A stretch of 34,231 nt of DNA from Bacteroidales bacterium (GCA_029932855.1 JAOZPG010000025.1:1-34231); one strand, 5' to 3'; positions 24,684 to 33,686 are shown, counted from the stretch's first letter. The notes: a model not told the origin generated them from the letters alone. Numbers and translations: made by a program.

Positions 24684-26120
24684 CTATTCGACAATCAATT
24701 TGGAACTATGGTGAATCTTATCAGAATCAATTAAGAGTAAATATAGACCTTTTGGCAAATCCAATTGAATACTGTGCTGATCAGATGAAAGTATTTTGCT
24801 AATTAATTTTTCACCTGTAACAGAGAATATAGTCACTTTTGAAACCTGCTCTTTTTCAAGGATAGTAATATTTAGGAGTCCGTTTTTTAAGGGATTAGGA
24901 TATATCCGAATATTTTTATCACTTATGTTAGAGTTTACAGAAGAGGCACTTGAAACAATGAGTTCTTTAACTACCGGTTCGGCCGCTTTAATAGAATCAT
25001 TTCCGGATTGAGATGCTGTAATATTGGCTGCTCCTGCTCCTGCGATATGTATCATATTGTTTATTATGCTAGCAACCGATTCATTATCACTAGAATAAGT
25101 AATATCCAAATTTCGATTAGATCTGGCACCCGGATCAAAATCCGCATCTCCAACATTTTTTTCGGGCAAGTCACTAAAGCTGATTTCCTGACTGTATTTC
25201 ACATAAAAACTAAGTAAATTTTCTGAAGAAGTATCCGGCACATAAGCCTGGCCGTCACTTTTGCTGTAATATTCAAAAACCCTGGCTGTATATTTTTCCC
25301 CTAATTGCAGATTTGAAATATTTACGCTTGTATCTGTACTATTATATACACAATACCATCCGGATGAATCAATTTCATTTCCGTTACCAAAAACTGTGTC
25401 AGCAATGTAGTATGAATCATTTTCCGGGAGGTCTTCTGTAACATCACCAAGCCTAAGGAAAACACTTCTTTTATCTCCACTTCCTTTATTCCAGCTAATT
25501 ATTGCAGATGTATCGGTATAGGAGGACAAAGACAAATCATATGCCTGGGATGCCGAAAATAAAGTATAAAGACGAGGTATTGGTAATAGATAGTATTCCA
25601 ACCCAGTGTCATCATTCTTTCGAATTTGAAATTTATATGTTTGAAGATCACTAATATTACTTGTAGGTCTGAAACAATATTCAGTTTCAGAAAAAGATTC
25701 GGAATTTAGGGTTTCTGTAAACAGTTCACTGCTATCAATAAGGAATCCCCCCTGAAAAGTCCCATTATTTCCCACATAATTGATATTAGTCGGGGTACTG
25801 TCATTAATAAAACTTGAGTTAAAAAGTTGAAAGTCATTAGTGTCAGACCGGTTTATTGGTTCCCAGGTAATTTCATCTTTTGAATAATAAAACCGGACTA
25901 TTTGTGTATTATTTATTGGACCGCCCTGATTAAATTTTTCAATACGAAGCCGTAAAACAGAATCGCCCCGAAGACTTAAGGATTTATCAAGCCCTGCAAT
26001 GAAACTTGCCGTTGAGTCACTTCCATTATCTGCCCGCCATCTCCAGTGCCCTTGTTTAGTATTAGACCAGGATTGTATTGGGATTGTCAGGATTAGAATA
26101 AGTAAGAATATGTTTTTCAT
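24684..26120 (-). CDS. T9SS-sorted secreted protein with Ig-like domain
   Basis: The start at 26120 gives 478 residues and a signal peptide (MKNIFLLILILTIPIQSWS). The N-terminal part begins with an HWRWR-containing beta-rich domain that I have seen in secreted Bacteroidota proteins. A fibronectin-like segment follows (about 195-310; SQAYDLSLSSYTDTSAIISW). Next comes an Ig-like segment (about 313-390) with the pattern ISFSDLPEKNVGDADFDPGA and GAGAANITASQSGND. The last 70 residues form a type A T9SS sorting domain (IRIYPNPLKNG, LPKGLYLLLI). It is exported through the outer membrane and probably displayed on the surface. No catalytic motif is visible. The gene stands alone, with small repeats downstream. 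Confidence 0.82.
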   Translation of the reverse strand: MKNIFLLILILTIPIQSWSNTKQGHWRWRADNGSDSTASFIAGLDKSLSLRGDSVLRLRIEKFNQGGPINNTQIVRFYYSKDEITWEPINRSDTNDFQLFNSSFINDSTPTNINYVGNNGTFQGGFLIDSSELFTETLNSESFSETEYCFRPTSNISDLQTYKFQIRKNDDTGLEYYLLPIPRLYTLFSASQAYDLSLSSYTDTSAIISWNKGSGDKRSVFLRLGDVTEDLPENDSYYIADTVFGNGNEIDSSGWYCVYNSTDTSVNISNLQLGEKYTARVFEYYSKSDGQAYVPDTSSENLLSFYVKYSQEISFSDLPEKNVGDADFDPGARSNRNLDITYSSDNESVASIINNMIHIAGAGAANITASQSGNDSIKAAEPVVKELIVSSASSVNSNISDKNIRIYPNPLKNGLLNITILEKEQVSKVTIFSVTGEKLISKILSSDQHSIQLDLPKGLYLLLIDSDKIHHSSKLIVE

Positions 26121-26173
26121 GTCATGTTTAATTATAAACCCGAAGATGATTTCTAAATAGAAAAACAAAACTA

Positions 26174-26204
26174 ATTAAACACTGTAGGAGGAAAAATGTT
26201 TAAT
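26174..26204 (-). terminator. AT-rich hairpin downstream of the Lnt-like gene
   Basis: ATTAAACA (26174-26181) pairs with TGTTTAAT (26197-26204) around a 15-base loop. On the minus strand it is followed by a T-rich run (TAGTTTTGTTTTT). It could end transcription of the Lnt-like gene before the T9SS gene. Confidence 0.4.
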
Positions 26205-26226
26205 AGCATACTTGTGGCATATTTTT

Positions 26227-27666
26227 TTAAAAAAGAGACTTAAGACTTATTTCAGTATTCAGAATAAAACTTAAATCTGATTTTTTATGTTCAATAATTT
26301 TTCCATTGGCGTCAATAAACCCCGAGATACCCATATTGCTATTTATAATTATAGGAATATGGTTTTCCAGTGCCCGGAAACGGGTAAGATAAAAATGATG
26401 TTGAACTACCTGAGTGCCTGCAAACCAGCCATCATTACTCATTACAATAAGCAGCTCAATTCCATCTTTTTTTAATTTTCGGGTAGCCGCTGGAAGCAGA
26501 GATTCATTACAGATCAGGACACCAAATTTCCCTTTAGGTATTTGAAAAATATTTCTATGATTACCAGCTAATACATTATCCATCAATCCCTCTGCCAAAA
26601 AAGAAAGTTTTGTTTTACTTATGCCTGGGAACAATGGTTTCTCTAAAGCATTTAAAAGATCAATTTTATCATATTGTTCTGTAAAATTACCATTCCCGTC
26701 AAACAGTAAAGCTGAATTATAAACAGTTCCTTTTCCCGTACCCTTTTGTAGCATTCCGATTAGTTGATAAGAATTTGTTGGAGCAGAAAATATTTTTTCA
26801 AGGAAAGGATCATCTTCACTATAGGGCCAGGGAATAGCCGTTTCGCTCCAGACAATCAAATCAGGCATGTGTTTAATGGCTTCTGTGTTAAGAGTAAAAA
26901 ATATGTTTACCAGGGAGTCGCCTGTTTGATCATTCCAGCGAATATCAGCCGCAATATTTTCTGAGAGTAAAGCTACTTTTATGGTTTCATTTCCTGTCTG
27001 TGATTGTTTGTTGTTGGTTAATAAAGCACTAATAGAAATATTAAGCAGGAATAAACAAATTGCTACAAATAAAAAAAAGCGTCTTTTTTTTATAAGAGAA
27101 TATCCCAGAAAGAAATTAACCAGGACCAGTATAGCAGAAAGAAAATAAATACTACCAAGGGAAACTATCCCAATTAATGGAAACACTTTTGCCTGACTGA
27201 TAGCAATAGGATAGCTAAACCAGGGGAAAGAATTGCCGAAGGCCTTGTCTTTTAGTAATTCTATGCCAATCCAGATAAATGTCCCTGTAAGAATATTGAC
27301 GAATGATTTTTTTGAAATATTATGAGATATGAAAGAGACAAGCCATGAAAATAGGGTGAGCTGTATTGCCGCATAGAAAATTGATATTAAGAAAAGAAAA
27401 AATACAGATATTGGATGTACTTCTCCCATATAGGAAGAAGTAACTTTTGCCATCCAAAAATACATTATTACAGCCTGGACCAATCCGGCAAGAAAACCAA
27501 ATTTAAAAGCCCTGGAAGGGGGTTCGGAAAGAATTACAAATAGGAGCGGGACAAGGGCAACCCAGGCAATGGGAGAAAACATATAATAATAAGAAACTCC
27601 CAATAACAGGCCGGAAACTATACTATAAATAATTTTCCATCTGTATGAATTTCTTTTGTCTGACAT
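26227..27666 (-). CDS. lnt: Apolipoprotein N-acyltransferase (Lnt-like)
   Basis: This 479-residue protein has about six to eight N-terminal membrane helices (residues 10-215) and a nitrilase-fold periplasmic domain (about 228-450). The catalytic triad is visible as E275 (VWSETAIPWP), K334 (YDKIDLL) and C386 (LICNESLLP). NDGWFAG (411-417) and RFRALE (429-434) are also conserved. Lnt adds the third acyl chain to the N-terminal Cys of lipoproteins. The usual segment after the catalytic Lys (HLVPFGEYVP in Proteobacteria) is rewritten here, as is frequent in Bacteroidota. Bacteroidota often have Lnt-like paralogues, so the exact substrate is not certain. Confidence 0.87.
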   Translation of the reverse strand: MSDKRNSYRWKIIYSIVSGLLLGVSYYYMFSPIAWVALVPLLFVILSEPPSRAFKFGFLAGLVQAVIMYFWMAKVTSSYMGEVHPISVFFLFLISIFYAAIQLTLFSWLVSFISHNISKKSFVNILTGTFIWIGIELLKDKAFGNSFPWFSYPIAISQAKVFPLIGIVSLGSIYFLSAILVLVNFFLGYSLIKKRRFFLFVAICLFLLNISISALLTNNKQSQTGNETIKVALLSENIAADIRWNDQTGDSLVNIFFTLNTEAIKHMPDLIVWSETAIPWPYSEDDPFLEKIFSAPTNSYQLIGMLQKGTGKGTVYNSALLFDGNGNFTEQYDKIDLLNALEKPLFPGISKTKLSFLAEGLMDNVLAGNHRNIFQIPKGKFGVLICNESLLPAATRKLKKDGIELLIVMSNDGWFAGTQVVQHHFYLTRFRALENHIPIIINSNMGISGFIDANGKIIEHKKSDLSFILNTEISLKSLF

Positions 27667-27708
27667 TTATTTTATAGTTACAGGAATTTCTATTTGAATT
27701 TTCCAGCT

Positions 27709-27716
27709 CAAAAGTA
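27709..27716 (-). promoter_or_regulatory. Candidate -7 element for the Lnt-like gene
   Basis: The minus strand reads TACTTTTG (TAnnTTTG) 42 bases before the start codon. No -33 TTTG is found at the normal spacing. Confidence 0.3.
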
Positions 27717-27829
27717 TTCTACAAGATAGTTTTATGAATTCGAAAATATTGCAATCAGATAAAGATATTAGAGTTACTAAATTATTGAAATAAAATAGAA
27801 AATAGTAATACCTGAGAAAATTAGCAAAG

Positions 27830-28369
27830 CTAAATCTTAGTACTCTTAATGTTTTCGAAACTATCTTTTATCCTTGGTATTTTGATGGTTTTCAGGTCGA
27901 TTCTTTGAAAAAGAAAAGGGAATAACTCTGCCACAGGTTGATAAAACATTGAGTTTTCAATTTTATCCCGGGGAAGAAATTGAGCTTTTTCATTTATTGA
28001 ATTCAGTAAGAAAATGATAATGCTTATTATAAAAGCAGTCTTCAGAATACCAAATATTGCACCGGATATACGATTTACCAGTCCCAGGGCTACTGCTTTG
28101 ATAAGTTTATCCATAACGCCAGCCAGGAAATGAACAGCAATTACAATTACAACAAAAGTAATTGCAAATGATATTATCGGCAGGTACCTGCCGGAAAGCT
28201 CGAAATGTTCAATAAGCAGATCAGAGGTGTAATCTGAGAAATGTATTGCTCCGAATATTCCGAGTATTAAAGCTGCAAGAGACGCCACTTCATGTACAAG
28301 GCCATTTTTAAATCCTTTAAAAAGGCCCCATGCAAGCAGGATAAGAAGAACCAGGTCAATGATATTCAT
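27830..28369 (-). CDS. cvpA: CvpA family membrane protein
   Basis: This 179-residue protein has four predicted helices (about residues 3-15, 25-45, 62-84 and 102-122) and the CvpA start block MNIIDLVLLILLAWGLFKGFKNG-like (residues 1-12 and GLFKGFKNGLVHEV). CvpA proteins are inner-membrane proteins required for colicin V production in E. coli and linked to envelope stress; their biochemical activity is not settled. The C-terminal 40 residues are cytoplasmic and charged. The gene lies between the barrel protein gene and the Lnt-like gene on the same strand, with gaps of about 60 and 160 bases. Confidence 0.85.
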   Translation of the reverse strand: MNIIDLVLLILLAWGLFKGFKNGLVHEVASLAALILGIFGAIHFSDYTSDLLIEHFELSGRYLPIISFAITFVVIVIAVHFLAGVMDKLIKAVALGLVNRISGAIFGILKTAFIISIIIFLLNSINEKAQFLPRDKIENSMFYQPVAELFPFLFQRIDLKTIKIPRIKDSFENIKSTKI

Positions 28370-28428
28370 AATTCAAACAAATATTTTAACATATATGATA
28401 TGCTTTATTAAAGATAATCTTAATTATA

Positions 28429-29697
28429 CTAATACATAATATAATAACTACCTGAGCCACCAAATCGCGGGTTAACAACATTGTTGAATATTGAGCCAAA
28501 TGTATAGGAGATTGAAAAATGGAAGAAATAGTTGAAACTGGTTGCCAGCTCTCTTCTTCGTAAAAGGATCTCATCATCTGTGGCAATCCCTTTAGGAAGG
28601 TTTATCTGGTCGTGAATAAGAGAGGCACCTCCCCCCAGGCTGAATTGCAAGCCTTTTGTTATTCTTACATTCATGGATGTAAAAAGATTCAGGTTATTTA
28701 TTGACCAGTCGTGGAAATAATTTTTCCAGCTAAGTGATGTGGAAACAGAACCCCATTTTTGCTTTATCTCAAATGCCATTTCCAGTCGTTGAACCCATAA
28801 GAACTCTTCTGTTTTATTGTAAATGGTAGTATCTGTATATCTGTTAAATTCAACTCCAGGCATATAGAGTATCCTAAGCTGTTTACGTGTTGATTCTGAG
28901 TAGGGAAAGATATCATATTCTATTCCGGGTGCAAGTGTTAGGTTAATATCATAATTTCTGTAGGTTGATGAGTTAATTTCAAATTCTCCGCCTGTAGACC
29001 AATGGTTACCCATGCTTTTTACTATCAGACCGTCAATTGATTCGGAATGCCTGTTGTCTTTTAATATACCTTCGGAGGTTTCATAGCTGGAATGGTTTTT
29101 TGAATAATCAATGTCGAATTCATATTTCCATTCGCTGGTAATTCGGGTAGCTGATATTGAACTGGAAAAATTACTTCTCTGGTAACTCTGTTCACCACTT
29201 GCGTAACCCCCTAACTTGGTTTTAAAGATCCAGCTGTTCCATTTATCTTCTTTAACTTCTTCATTATTCCGGATCGAATAGCTTATATTGATTTGTTTTG
29301 CCAATGGGGTTCTGGCTACGTATTTCATAAGCCCCAGTTTCAATGATCTTGTCTGTCCTTGCCTTTTTTCATCTCTTGTATTATTAGAATTACTAATAAA
29401 AGTGAGAGTATCATTAATCCCTTTAAATTCCTGCTGGCCAAGAAAATGGAAAGTATATTCGGTCCCTCCTGAGCCTGTCCTTTGAGAGGTAACCATTACA
29501 TGTACCTGGGCTTCCTTGCGGTCTCTGACATAATTTACGAATTGTACTTCCTGACGGGTATAATCTTCATCACAGAATGCACAATCGAAAAAGATTTTTA
29601 AAGCGTCTTTACGATTTATTGTTGTGTCACCATCTTTCTGTGAAAATGCAGGCAGAATAGAAATTCCCAGTATTATGTTAAGGAGAATATTTTTCAT
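28429..29697 (-). CDS. Putative outer-membrane beta-barrel protein with conserved N-terminal Cys-pair domain
   Basis: The start at 29697 gives 422 residues with a signal peptide (MKNILLNIILGISILPAFS). The first 90 mature residues hold a highly patterned block: FFDCAFCDEDYTRQE (C39 and C42, two residues apart), FVNYVRDRKEAQVHVMVT and a GSGGTEYTFHF strand. From about residue 120 the protein alternates aromatic-ended amphipathic strands up to a C-terminal FGSIFNN region and a final Tyr, as expected for an outer-membrane barrel. I have a sense of a family with the same N-terminal block in many Bacteroidota, but do not know its function. It has its own convincing promoter at 29737-29767. Confidence 0.7.
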   Translation of the reverse strand: MKNILLNIILGISILPAFSQKDGDTTINRKDALKIFFDCAFCDEDYTRQEVQFVNYVRDRKEAQVHVMVTSQRTGSGGTEYTFHFLGQQEFKGINDTLTFISNSNNTRDEKRQGQTRSLKLGLMKYVARTPLAKQINISYSIRNNEEVKEDKWNSWIFKTKLGGYASGEQSYQRSNFSSSISATRITSEWKYEFDIDYSKNHSSYETSEGILKDNRHSESIDGLIVKSMGNHWSTGGEFEINSSTYRNYDINLTLAPGIEYDIFPYSESTRKQLRILYMPGVEFNRYTDTTIYNKTEEFLWVQRLEMAFEIKQKWGSVSTSLSWKNYFHDWSINNLNLFTSMNVRITKGLQFSLGGGASLIHDQINLPKGIATDDEILLRRRELATSFNYFFHFSISYTFGSIFNNVVNPRFGGSGSYYIMY

Positions 29698-29736
29698 TGA
29701 TTTGAAGTTATTTTTATAAGCAGATCTTAGCTGTTG

Positions 29737-29767
29737 CAAATATATATATTTTGGCTTCCTGTACAAA
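29737..29767 (-). promoter_or_regulatory. Bacteroidota-type promoter of the barrel protein gene
   Basis: On the minus strand TTTG (29764-29767) is separated by exactly 19 bases from TATATTTG (29737-29744). This is a full match to the TTTG-N19-TAnnTTTG (-33/-7) consensus and lies about 40 bases before the start codon. It supports both the chosen start and a Bacteroidota host. Confidence 0.7.
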
Positions 29768-29842
29768 TCATGGCTGGGATGGGGGTTTCATTATAAAAAC
29801 TTTCTGTATTTTGCGAAAAAGTATTTACTAAATAGTCAGGCT

Positions 29843-30895
29843 ATGAATAATACCGGAAATGAAGAATATATGAATAGATCGGTATCCACGGTTTTAAGGA
29901 TAGGGTTTGTAGCTTTACTTATAGTCTTGAGTTACTGGATACTTAAACCTTTCCTTATACCTGTGTTATGGGGCATTATTGTTGCCACGGGGATATATCC
30001 TGTTCATGTGAAATTGTCTGCTGTTTTTGGAGACAGAAAAAAATTATCAGCGATAGTATTAACATTGCTGGCGATAGCATTATTGGTTGTTCCTTCAATT
30101 TTCTTTACAAATTCAACCATTGACACTGTTAAGGAACTTGTAGCCGATATTGAGGCGGGGACGCTGGCAATCCCTCCTCCACCCTCAAATGTTGCTGAAT
30201 GGCCTCTGGTCGGGGGATCGGTTTACAGTATATGGGAGACCTCTTATGAAAATATTGAGTCTCTGCTTATCAGGTTTGAGCCTCAGTTAAAAACTTATGT
30301 TCCCCGGCTTCTTACATCAGCTGCCAATCTTGGGGGAGCTATACTCTTATTTCTGATTTCTTTGATTATTTCAGGGGCTTTACTAATAAATGCAGAGGCA
30401 GCAGAAAAAGTTGCTATTTCAGTTTTTAAGGGTCTTGCCGGTGAAAGGGGAGAGGAATTTGTTTCCCTGGGAGGGAAAACAATCAGGAGTGTTGTTCAGG
30501 GAGTGCTTGGAGTGGCATTGTTACAAACATTTTTTCTGAGTGTTGGTCTGTTTGTTATTGGTTTTCCTGCTGCTGGTGTGATTTCACTTATCATACTTAT
30601 TGCTTCGATTATTCAACTCCCTACAGCCTTGATTACAATTCCTGTTATAATCTATACTTTTAGTTTTGCTGATACTACACCTGCTATTTTATTTCTTATA
30701 TGGACTGTTATCTGGAGTCTTTCAGATAATGTATTAAAACCAATCCTGTTTGGGAAGGGAGTGAATATTCCCATGCTGATTGTTTTGCTGGGAGCAATTG
30801 GAGGAATGATGTTCGGAGGAATAATTGGGCTGTTTGTAGGACCAGTAATTCTTGCTTTTGCATATAAGATATTTGGAGCAATGCTTGAGATATAA
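29843..30895 (+). CDS. AI-2E family transporter (YdiK/PerM type)
   Basis: This 350-residue membrane protein has about eight helices and belongs to the AI-2E_transport (DUF20/PerM/YdiK) family: an N-terminal two-helix unit (LLIVLSYWILKPFLIPVLWG), a soluble-like middle loop (about 85-155), and a conserved C-terminal set including SDNVLKPILFGKGVNIPML (about 291-309) and GGIIGLFVGPVI. Some members export autoinducer-2 or act as Na+/H+ antiporters; the activity cannot be read from the sequence. It is divergent from the barrel protein gene and 35 bases before arsC on the same strand. Confidence 0.87.
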   Translation: MNNTGNEEYMNRSVSTVLRIGFVALLIVLSYWILKPFLIPVLWGIIVATGIYPVHVKLSAVFGDRKKLSAIVLTLLAIALLVVPSIFFTNSTIDTVKELVADIEAGTLAIPPPPSNVAEWPLVGGSVYSIWETSYENIESLLIRFEPQLKTYVPRLLTSAANLGGAILLFLISLIISGALLINAEAAEKVAISVFKGLAGERGEEFVSLGGKTIRSVVQGVLGVALLQTFFLSVGLFVIGFPAAGVISLIILIASIIQLPTALITIPVIIYTFSFADTTPAILFLIWTVIWSLSDNVLKPILFGKGVNIPMLIVLLGAIGGMMFGGIIGLFVGPVILAFAYKIFGAMLEI

Positions 30896-30930
30896 AGCTA
30901 TAAACTACTGTGCTTTAATATTTTTTAAAA

Positions 30931-31350
30931 ATGAAAATTATAATACTTTGTACAGGAAACAGTTGTCGTTCACAGATGGCAGAAGCTTTTCTGAAGTTAT
31001 ATGACAAAAATTTAGAGGTGAATAGTGCCGGTACCGAACCCTCTGAAAAAGTACATCCAAAAGCAATTAAGGTAATGGCAGAGGCTGGGATTGATATTAG
31101 TGGCAATTCCACTAAACCGGCAGATGAATTCGTTTCCCGCTCATTTGATTATGTAATTACAGTTTGTGATAATGCAAGGGAGCATTGCCCGGTATTTACA
31201 GGTGAGGTTAAACATAGTTTACATATCCGCTTTGATGATCCTGCAGAAGCCACAGGTACAGAAGAGGAAATTTATGCTGAGTACAGAAGAATAAGAGATG
31301 AGATAAGGGAAAGTTTTTATGCTCTTTATCATGAGATAATTAAGAAATAG
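30931..31350 (+). CDS. arsC: Thioredoxin-coupled arsenate reductase ArsC (LMW phosphatase fold)
   Basis: This 139-residue protein of the low-molecular-weight phosphatase fold has the P-loop CTGNSCRSQMAE (C7, C12, R13). The relay cysteines C79 and C86 lie in ITVCDNAREHCPVF and have the same seven-residue spacing as Cys82/Cys89 of plasmid pI258 ArsC. All four residues needed for the thioredoxin-coupled disulfide cascade are therefore present. It reduces arsenate to arsenite in the cytoplasm. It lies on the + strand near the arsR-thioredoxin-permease set on the opposite strand. The nearest thioredoxin-like protein (33447-33686) is a possible electron donor. Confidence 0.92.
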   Translation: MKIIILCTGNSCRSQMAEAFLKLYDKNLEVNSAGTEPSEKVHPKAIKVMAEAGIDISGNSTKPADEFVSRSFDYVITVCDNAREHCPVFTGEVKHSLHIRFDDPAEATGTEEEIYAEYRRIRDEIRESFYALYHEIIKK

Positions 31351-31478
31351 GATATGATTATTAGTGATAATGTATCCGCCCCTGGCCAGGTTAAAGTATG
31401 GGGAACTGAAGAATATTTTATTAATTAGTTTTATGCTCTCAGAAGCATTTAGCCAGAGTGGCAAACAAGATAGTTGTA

Positions 31479-31856
31479 ATGATTAAGACAATTTTATTAA
31501 TTGGAACGGGAGGGTTTGTGGGAAGTGTGGCAAGGTATTTTGTTTCAAAATTAAACCTGTATATCGATTTTTTTTCTATTCCCGTGGGGACTTTGATAGT
31601 TAATATTCTGGGTAGTTTTTTAATAGGATTCTTAGTAGGAATTTCTGAGAAAAGTCCCATTCTTGATGCCGACATGAGATTATTTCTGATGGTTGGATTA
31701 TGTGGCGGATTTACAACATTTTCAACATTTACCAGTGAGAACCTGTCCCTGATGCATCACGGTCAGATTTTAGCAGTTTTCTTATATGCCGGACTGAGTA
31801 TTTTCTTAGGATTTATAGCAGTATTCCTGGGTTTCAGTACATCAAATCTATTATAG
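31479..31856 (+). CDS. crcB: Fluoride ion channel CrcB/FluC
   Basis: Starting at the ATG at 31479 (a GTG 21 bases upstream is less likely), this 125-residue protein has four helices and the Fluc motifs GTLIVNILGSFLIGF (about residues 38-52) and GLCGGFTTFSTFTSEN (about 73-88). The latter contains the Phe-box and the Thr/Ser of the central sodium site. The channel is a dual-topology dimer that exports fluoride. It lies 1 base before a DUF190 gene, a common pairing, and 128 bases after arsC. I looked for the crcB (fluoride) riboswitch in the 128-base leader and did not see its conserved core. Confidence 0.92.
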   Translation: MIKTILLIGTGGFVGSVARYFVSKLNLYIDFFSIPVGTLIVNILGSFLIGFLVGISEKSPILDADMRLFLMVGLCGGFTTFSTFTSENLSLMHHGQILAVFLYAGLSIFLGFIAVFLGFSTSNLL

Positions 31857-31857
31857 T

Positions 31858-32208
31858 ATGGAAACAAAAGACAATTGTGTATTAAAGATATATGCCAGTA
31901 CCACTGACAGGATAGGATCGAAATTACTTTACGAGTATATTGTTAAGCTTGCTAAGGAGAATGGAATTTCAGGAGTAACGGTTTATCGGGGTATTATGGG
32001 CTATGGCCAGAGCAGTAAACATATAAACTCTTCAAAGTTTTGGGAACTGACAGAAAAGCTTCCCGTTATGATAGAAATGATAGATAAGAAAGACATTCTG
32101 GAGAATTTTTACGATCAGATTGAGCCCGAATTATTAAAAATGTCTAAAGGTTGCCTTGTATCAATTGAGGCAATACAAATTAAGTTGCTGAAGTCGGGAG
32201 AAAAGTAA
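31858..32208 (+). CDS. DUF190 (PII-like) protein paired with CrcB
   Basis: This 116-residue cytoplasmic protein of the DUF190/COG1993 family has a ferredoxin-like, PII-resembling fold. Family landmarks are KIYASTTDRIGSKLLYEYIV (about residues 10-29), GVTVYRGIMGYGQSS (about 39-53) and LPVMIEMID (about 68-76). It starts one base after the crcB stop. DUF190 genes are frequently found beside crcB, so a regulatory role with fluoride or ion homeostasis is likely, but the ligand is not known to me. It is the last gene of the + strand group and is followed by a hairpin with a T-run. Confidence 0.88.
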   Translation: METKDNCVLKIYASTTDRIGSKLLYEYIVKLAKENGISGVTVYRGIMGYGQSSKHINSSKFWELTEKLPVMIEMIDKKDILENFYDQIEPELLKMSKGCLVSIEAIQIKLLKSGEK

Positions 32209-32221
32209 AAAGGTTTTCCTT

Positions 32222-32260
32222 ATAATGAAAGACTTTCGTACTCTTGCTTCATTATTTTTT
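32222..32260 (+). terminator. Terminator after the arsC-crcB-DUF190 group
   Basis: ATAATGAA (32222-32229) pairs with TTCATTAT (32248-32255), with an 18-base loop and a run of T directly after (32256-32260). It lies 13 bases beyond the DUF190 stop in the gap between convergent genes. The long loop lowers confidence. Confidence 0.5.
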
Positions 32261-32313
32261 ACAACATGATAAGTCATGATGGAGGAATATGTTTTGTTTT
32301 CCGAATTGCTAAT

Positions 32314-33342
32314 TTAAGTAAATACTATATAGTTAAATATTAAACCAACTATAGCAATTCCTGTTGCAACTACAAGCACAAATATCCCTATCAGTTGCCA
32401 TTTCAAGACTTTCTTAAGAATAATGATCTCGGGCAGCGACAGTGCAATAACAGACATCATAAATGCAAGTGCTGTTCCAAGGCTTACTCCTTTTTCGATA
32501 AGGACGCTTACAATAGGGATTATCCCTGCTGCATTTGAATATAAAGGGATACCTGTAAGAATGGCAAGGGGGACTGAATACCAGTTTTGGCTGCCAAGTG
32601 CTCCAGCAAGATATTCATCAGGCACAAAACCATGTGCTCCTGCTCCAACAGCGATCCCAAGAAGAATATAAATCCAGATCTTCCCGACAATCTCTTTCAC
32701 TACCACTCCACCTGCCGAAATTCTTTGATTAATAGTCATGGATTCCTCTTTTTCAAGGCCTTGTTTTGCCTGAGTTTTAAAGACCCAGTCAGCCACATAT
32801 TTATTTAGATTAAGCTTTTCAAGAATAAATCCTGCCAGTATAGCAATCGTTAATCCGGTTATAACATAAATCACTGCAACTTTCCATCCAAATAATCCAA
32901 TGAGCAGTACCACTGCAACTTCATTGATCATTGGAGCGGCAATAAGAAATGAGAAGGTGACGCCCAGTGGGATTCCTGCCTCTACAAAGCCTAAGAACAG
33001 GGGAATGGCCGAGCAAGAACAAAAGGGTGTTACAATTCCCAGTAAGGAAGCCATAACATTCCCTGTGAAAAGCGACTTTCCCTCAAGTGCTTTGCGTGTT
33101 TTCTCAGGCGAAAAATATGTTCTGATTATCCCTACAATAAAAATGATTAAGGTCAGCAGCAATAGTACTTTTGGCACTTCATAACAAAAGAAACGAATCG
33201 ATTTTGTTAAATGTGTTTCATCTGTCATCTTAAACAACTTAAAAACAATAAAGTCTGAAATTTCCTGCAGATTAGTATAGATGATAATCCAGATGGGGAT
33301 CAGGAGAATCACAGCTACTATTTTATTTTTTATGCTATTCAT
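32314..33342 (-). CDS. ArsP-like permease (DUF318/YraQ family)
   Basis: This 342-residue protein has about eight to ten helices and belongs to the DUF318/ArsP/YraQ permease family. The signature TPFCSCSAIPLFLGF (C108 and C110) lies at the start of a conserved membrane segment, followed by SFLIAAPMINEVA (about 131-143), and a second half-repeat has GIPLYSNAAGIIP. Members export trivalent organoarsenicals (ArsP) or other metal species. The cytoplasmic loop around residues 185-205 is charged. It is downstream of arsR and the small thioredoxin on the same strand (gap 104 bases), so arsenic or a related metalloid is the likely substrate. Confidence 0.85.
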   Translation of the reverse strand: MNSIKNKIVAVILLIPIWIIIYTNLQEISDFIVFKLFKMTDETHLTKSIRFFCYEVPKVLLLLTLIIFIVGIIRTYFSPEKTRKALEGKSLFTGNVMASLLGIVTPFCSCSAIPLFLGFVEAGIPLGVTFSFLIAAPMINEVAVVLLIGLFGWKVAVIYVITGLTIAILAGFILEKLNLNKYVADWVFKTQAKQGLEKEESMTINQRISAGGVVVKEIVGKIWIYILLGIAVGAGAHGFVPDEYLAGALGSQNWYSVPLAILTGIPLYSNAAGIIPIVSVLIEKGVSLGTALAFMMSVIALSLPEIIILKKVLKWQLIGIFVLVVATGIAIVGLIFNYIVFT

Positions 33343-33446
33343 CCGGCTAAATAGTTCGTGTACTTACTTCCATAATTAATAGAGTTGATTTATATCCGGG
33401 CTGTAACAGATAAGTGTCTGGCTGAAACTAAGGGTTGCTACCGGGC

Positions 33447-33686
33447 TCATAGATTATTAGTCAATAATTTTTTCAAATCAGCAATTTTTGGAATCTGTCC
33501 GGATATTACTACTTTTTCGTTTATTACCAGGGCAGGAGTACGCATAACTGCGTATTCCATGATCTTCCGGATGTCTTCAACCTTTTCTACCCTTGCATCT
33601 ATTTTCAATTCACCCAGGGCTTTTGTTGTAAGCCTGAAAAGTGCTTTACATCTGGCACAGCCAGTGCCTAAAATTTTTATTTTCAT
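33447..33686 (-). CDS. Mini-thioredoxin (redox-active disulfide protein 2 type)
   Basis: This 79-residue protein has the thioredoxin-like fold of the redox-active disulfide protein 2 family, with a C10-x-x-C13 active site (LGTGCARCKAL, C at 10 and 13), a cis-Pro loop (MRTPALVIN), and little else. It is cytoplasmic and may reduce or relay thiols for the neighbouring permease or arsC. It sits between arsR and the ArsP-like permease, the usual arrangement for this trio. Its promoter contains the palindrome shared with arsR. No signal peptide is visible. Confidence 0.87.
   Translation of the reverse strand: MKIKILGTGCARCKALFRLTTKALGELKIDARVEKVEDIRKIMEYAVMRTPALVINEKVVISGQIPKIADLKKLLTNNL

Noticed and set aside
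30931-31350. Calling arsC a general low-molecular-weight tyrosine phosphatase
   Set aside because: The relay cysteines C79 and C86 and the P-loop Cys12 are those of thioredoxin-coupled arsenate reductases.
31351-31478. Fluoride riboswitch before crcB
   Set aside because: The conserved crcB-motif core was not found. The leader only holds an isolated palindrome CCTGGCCAGG (31381-31390) and a 5-base hairpin (31433-31448).
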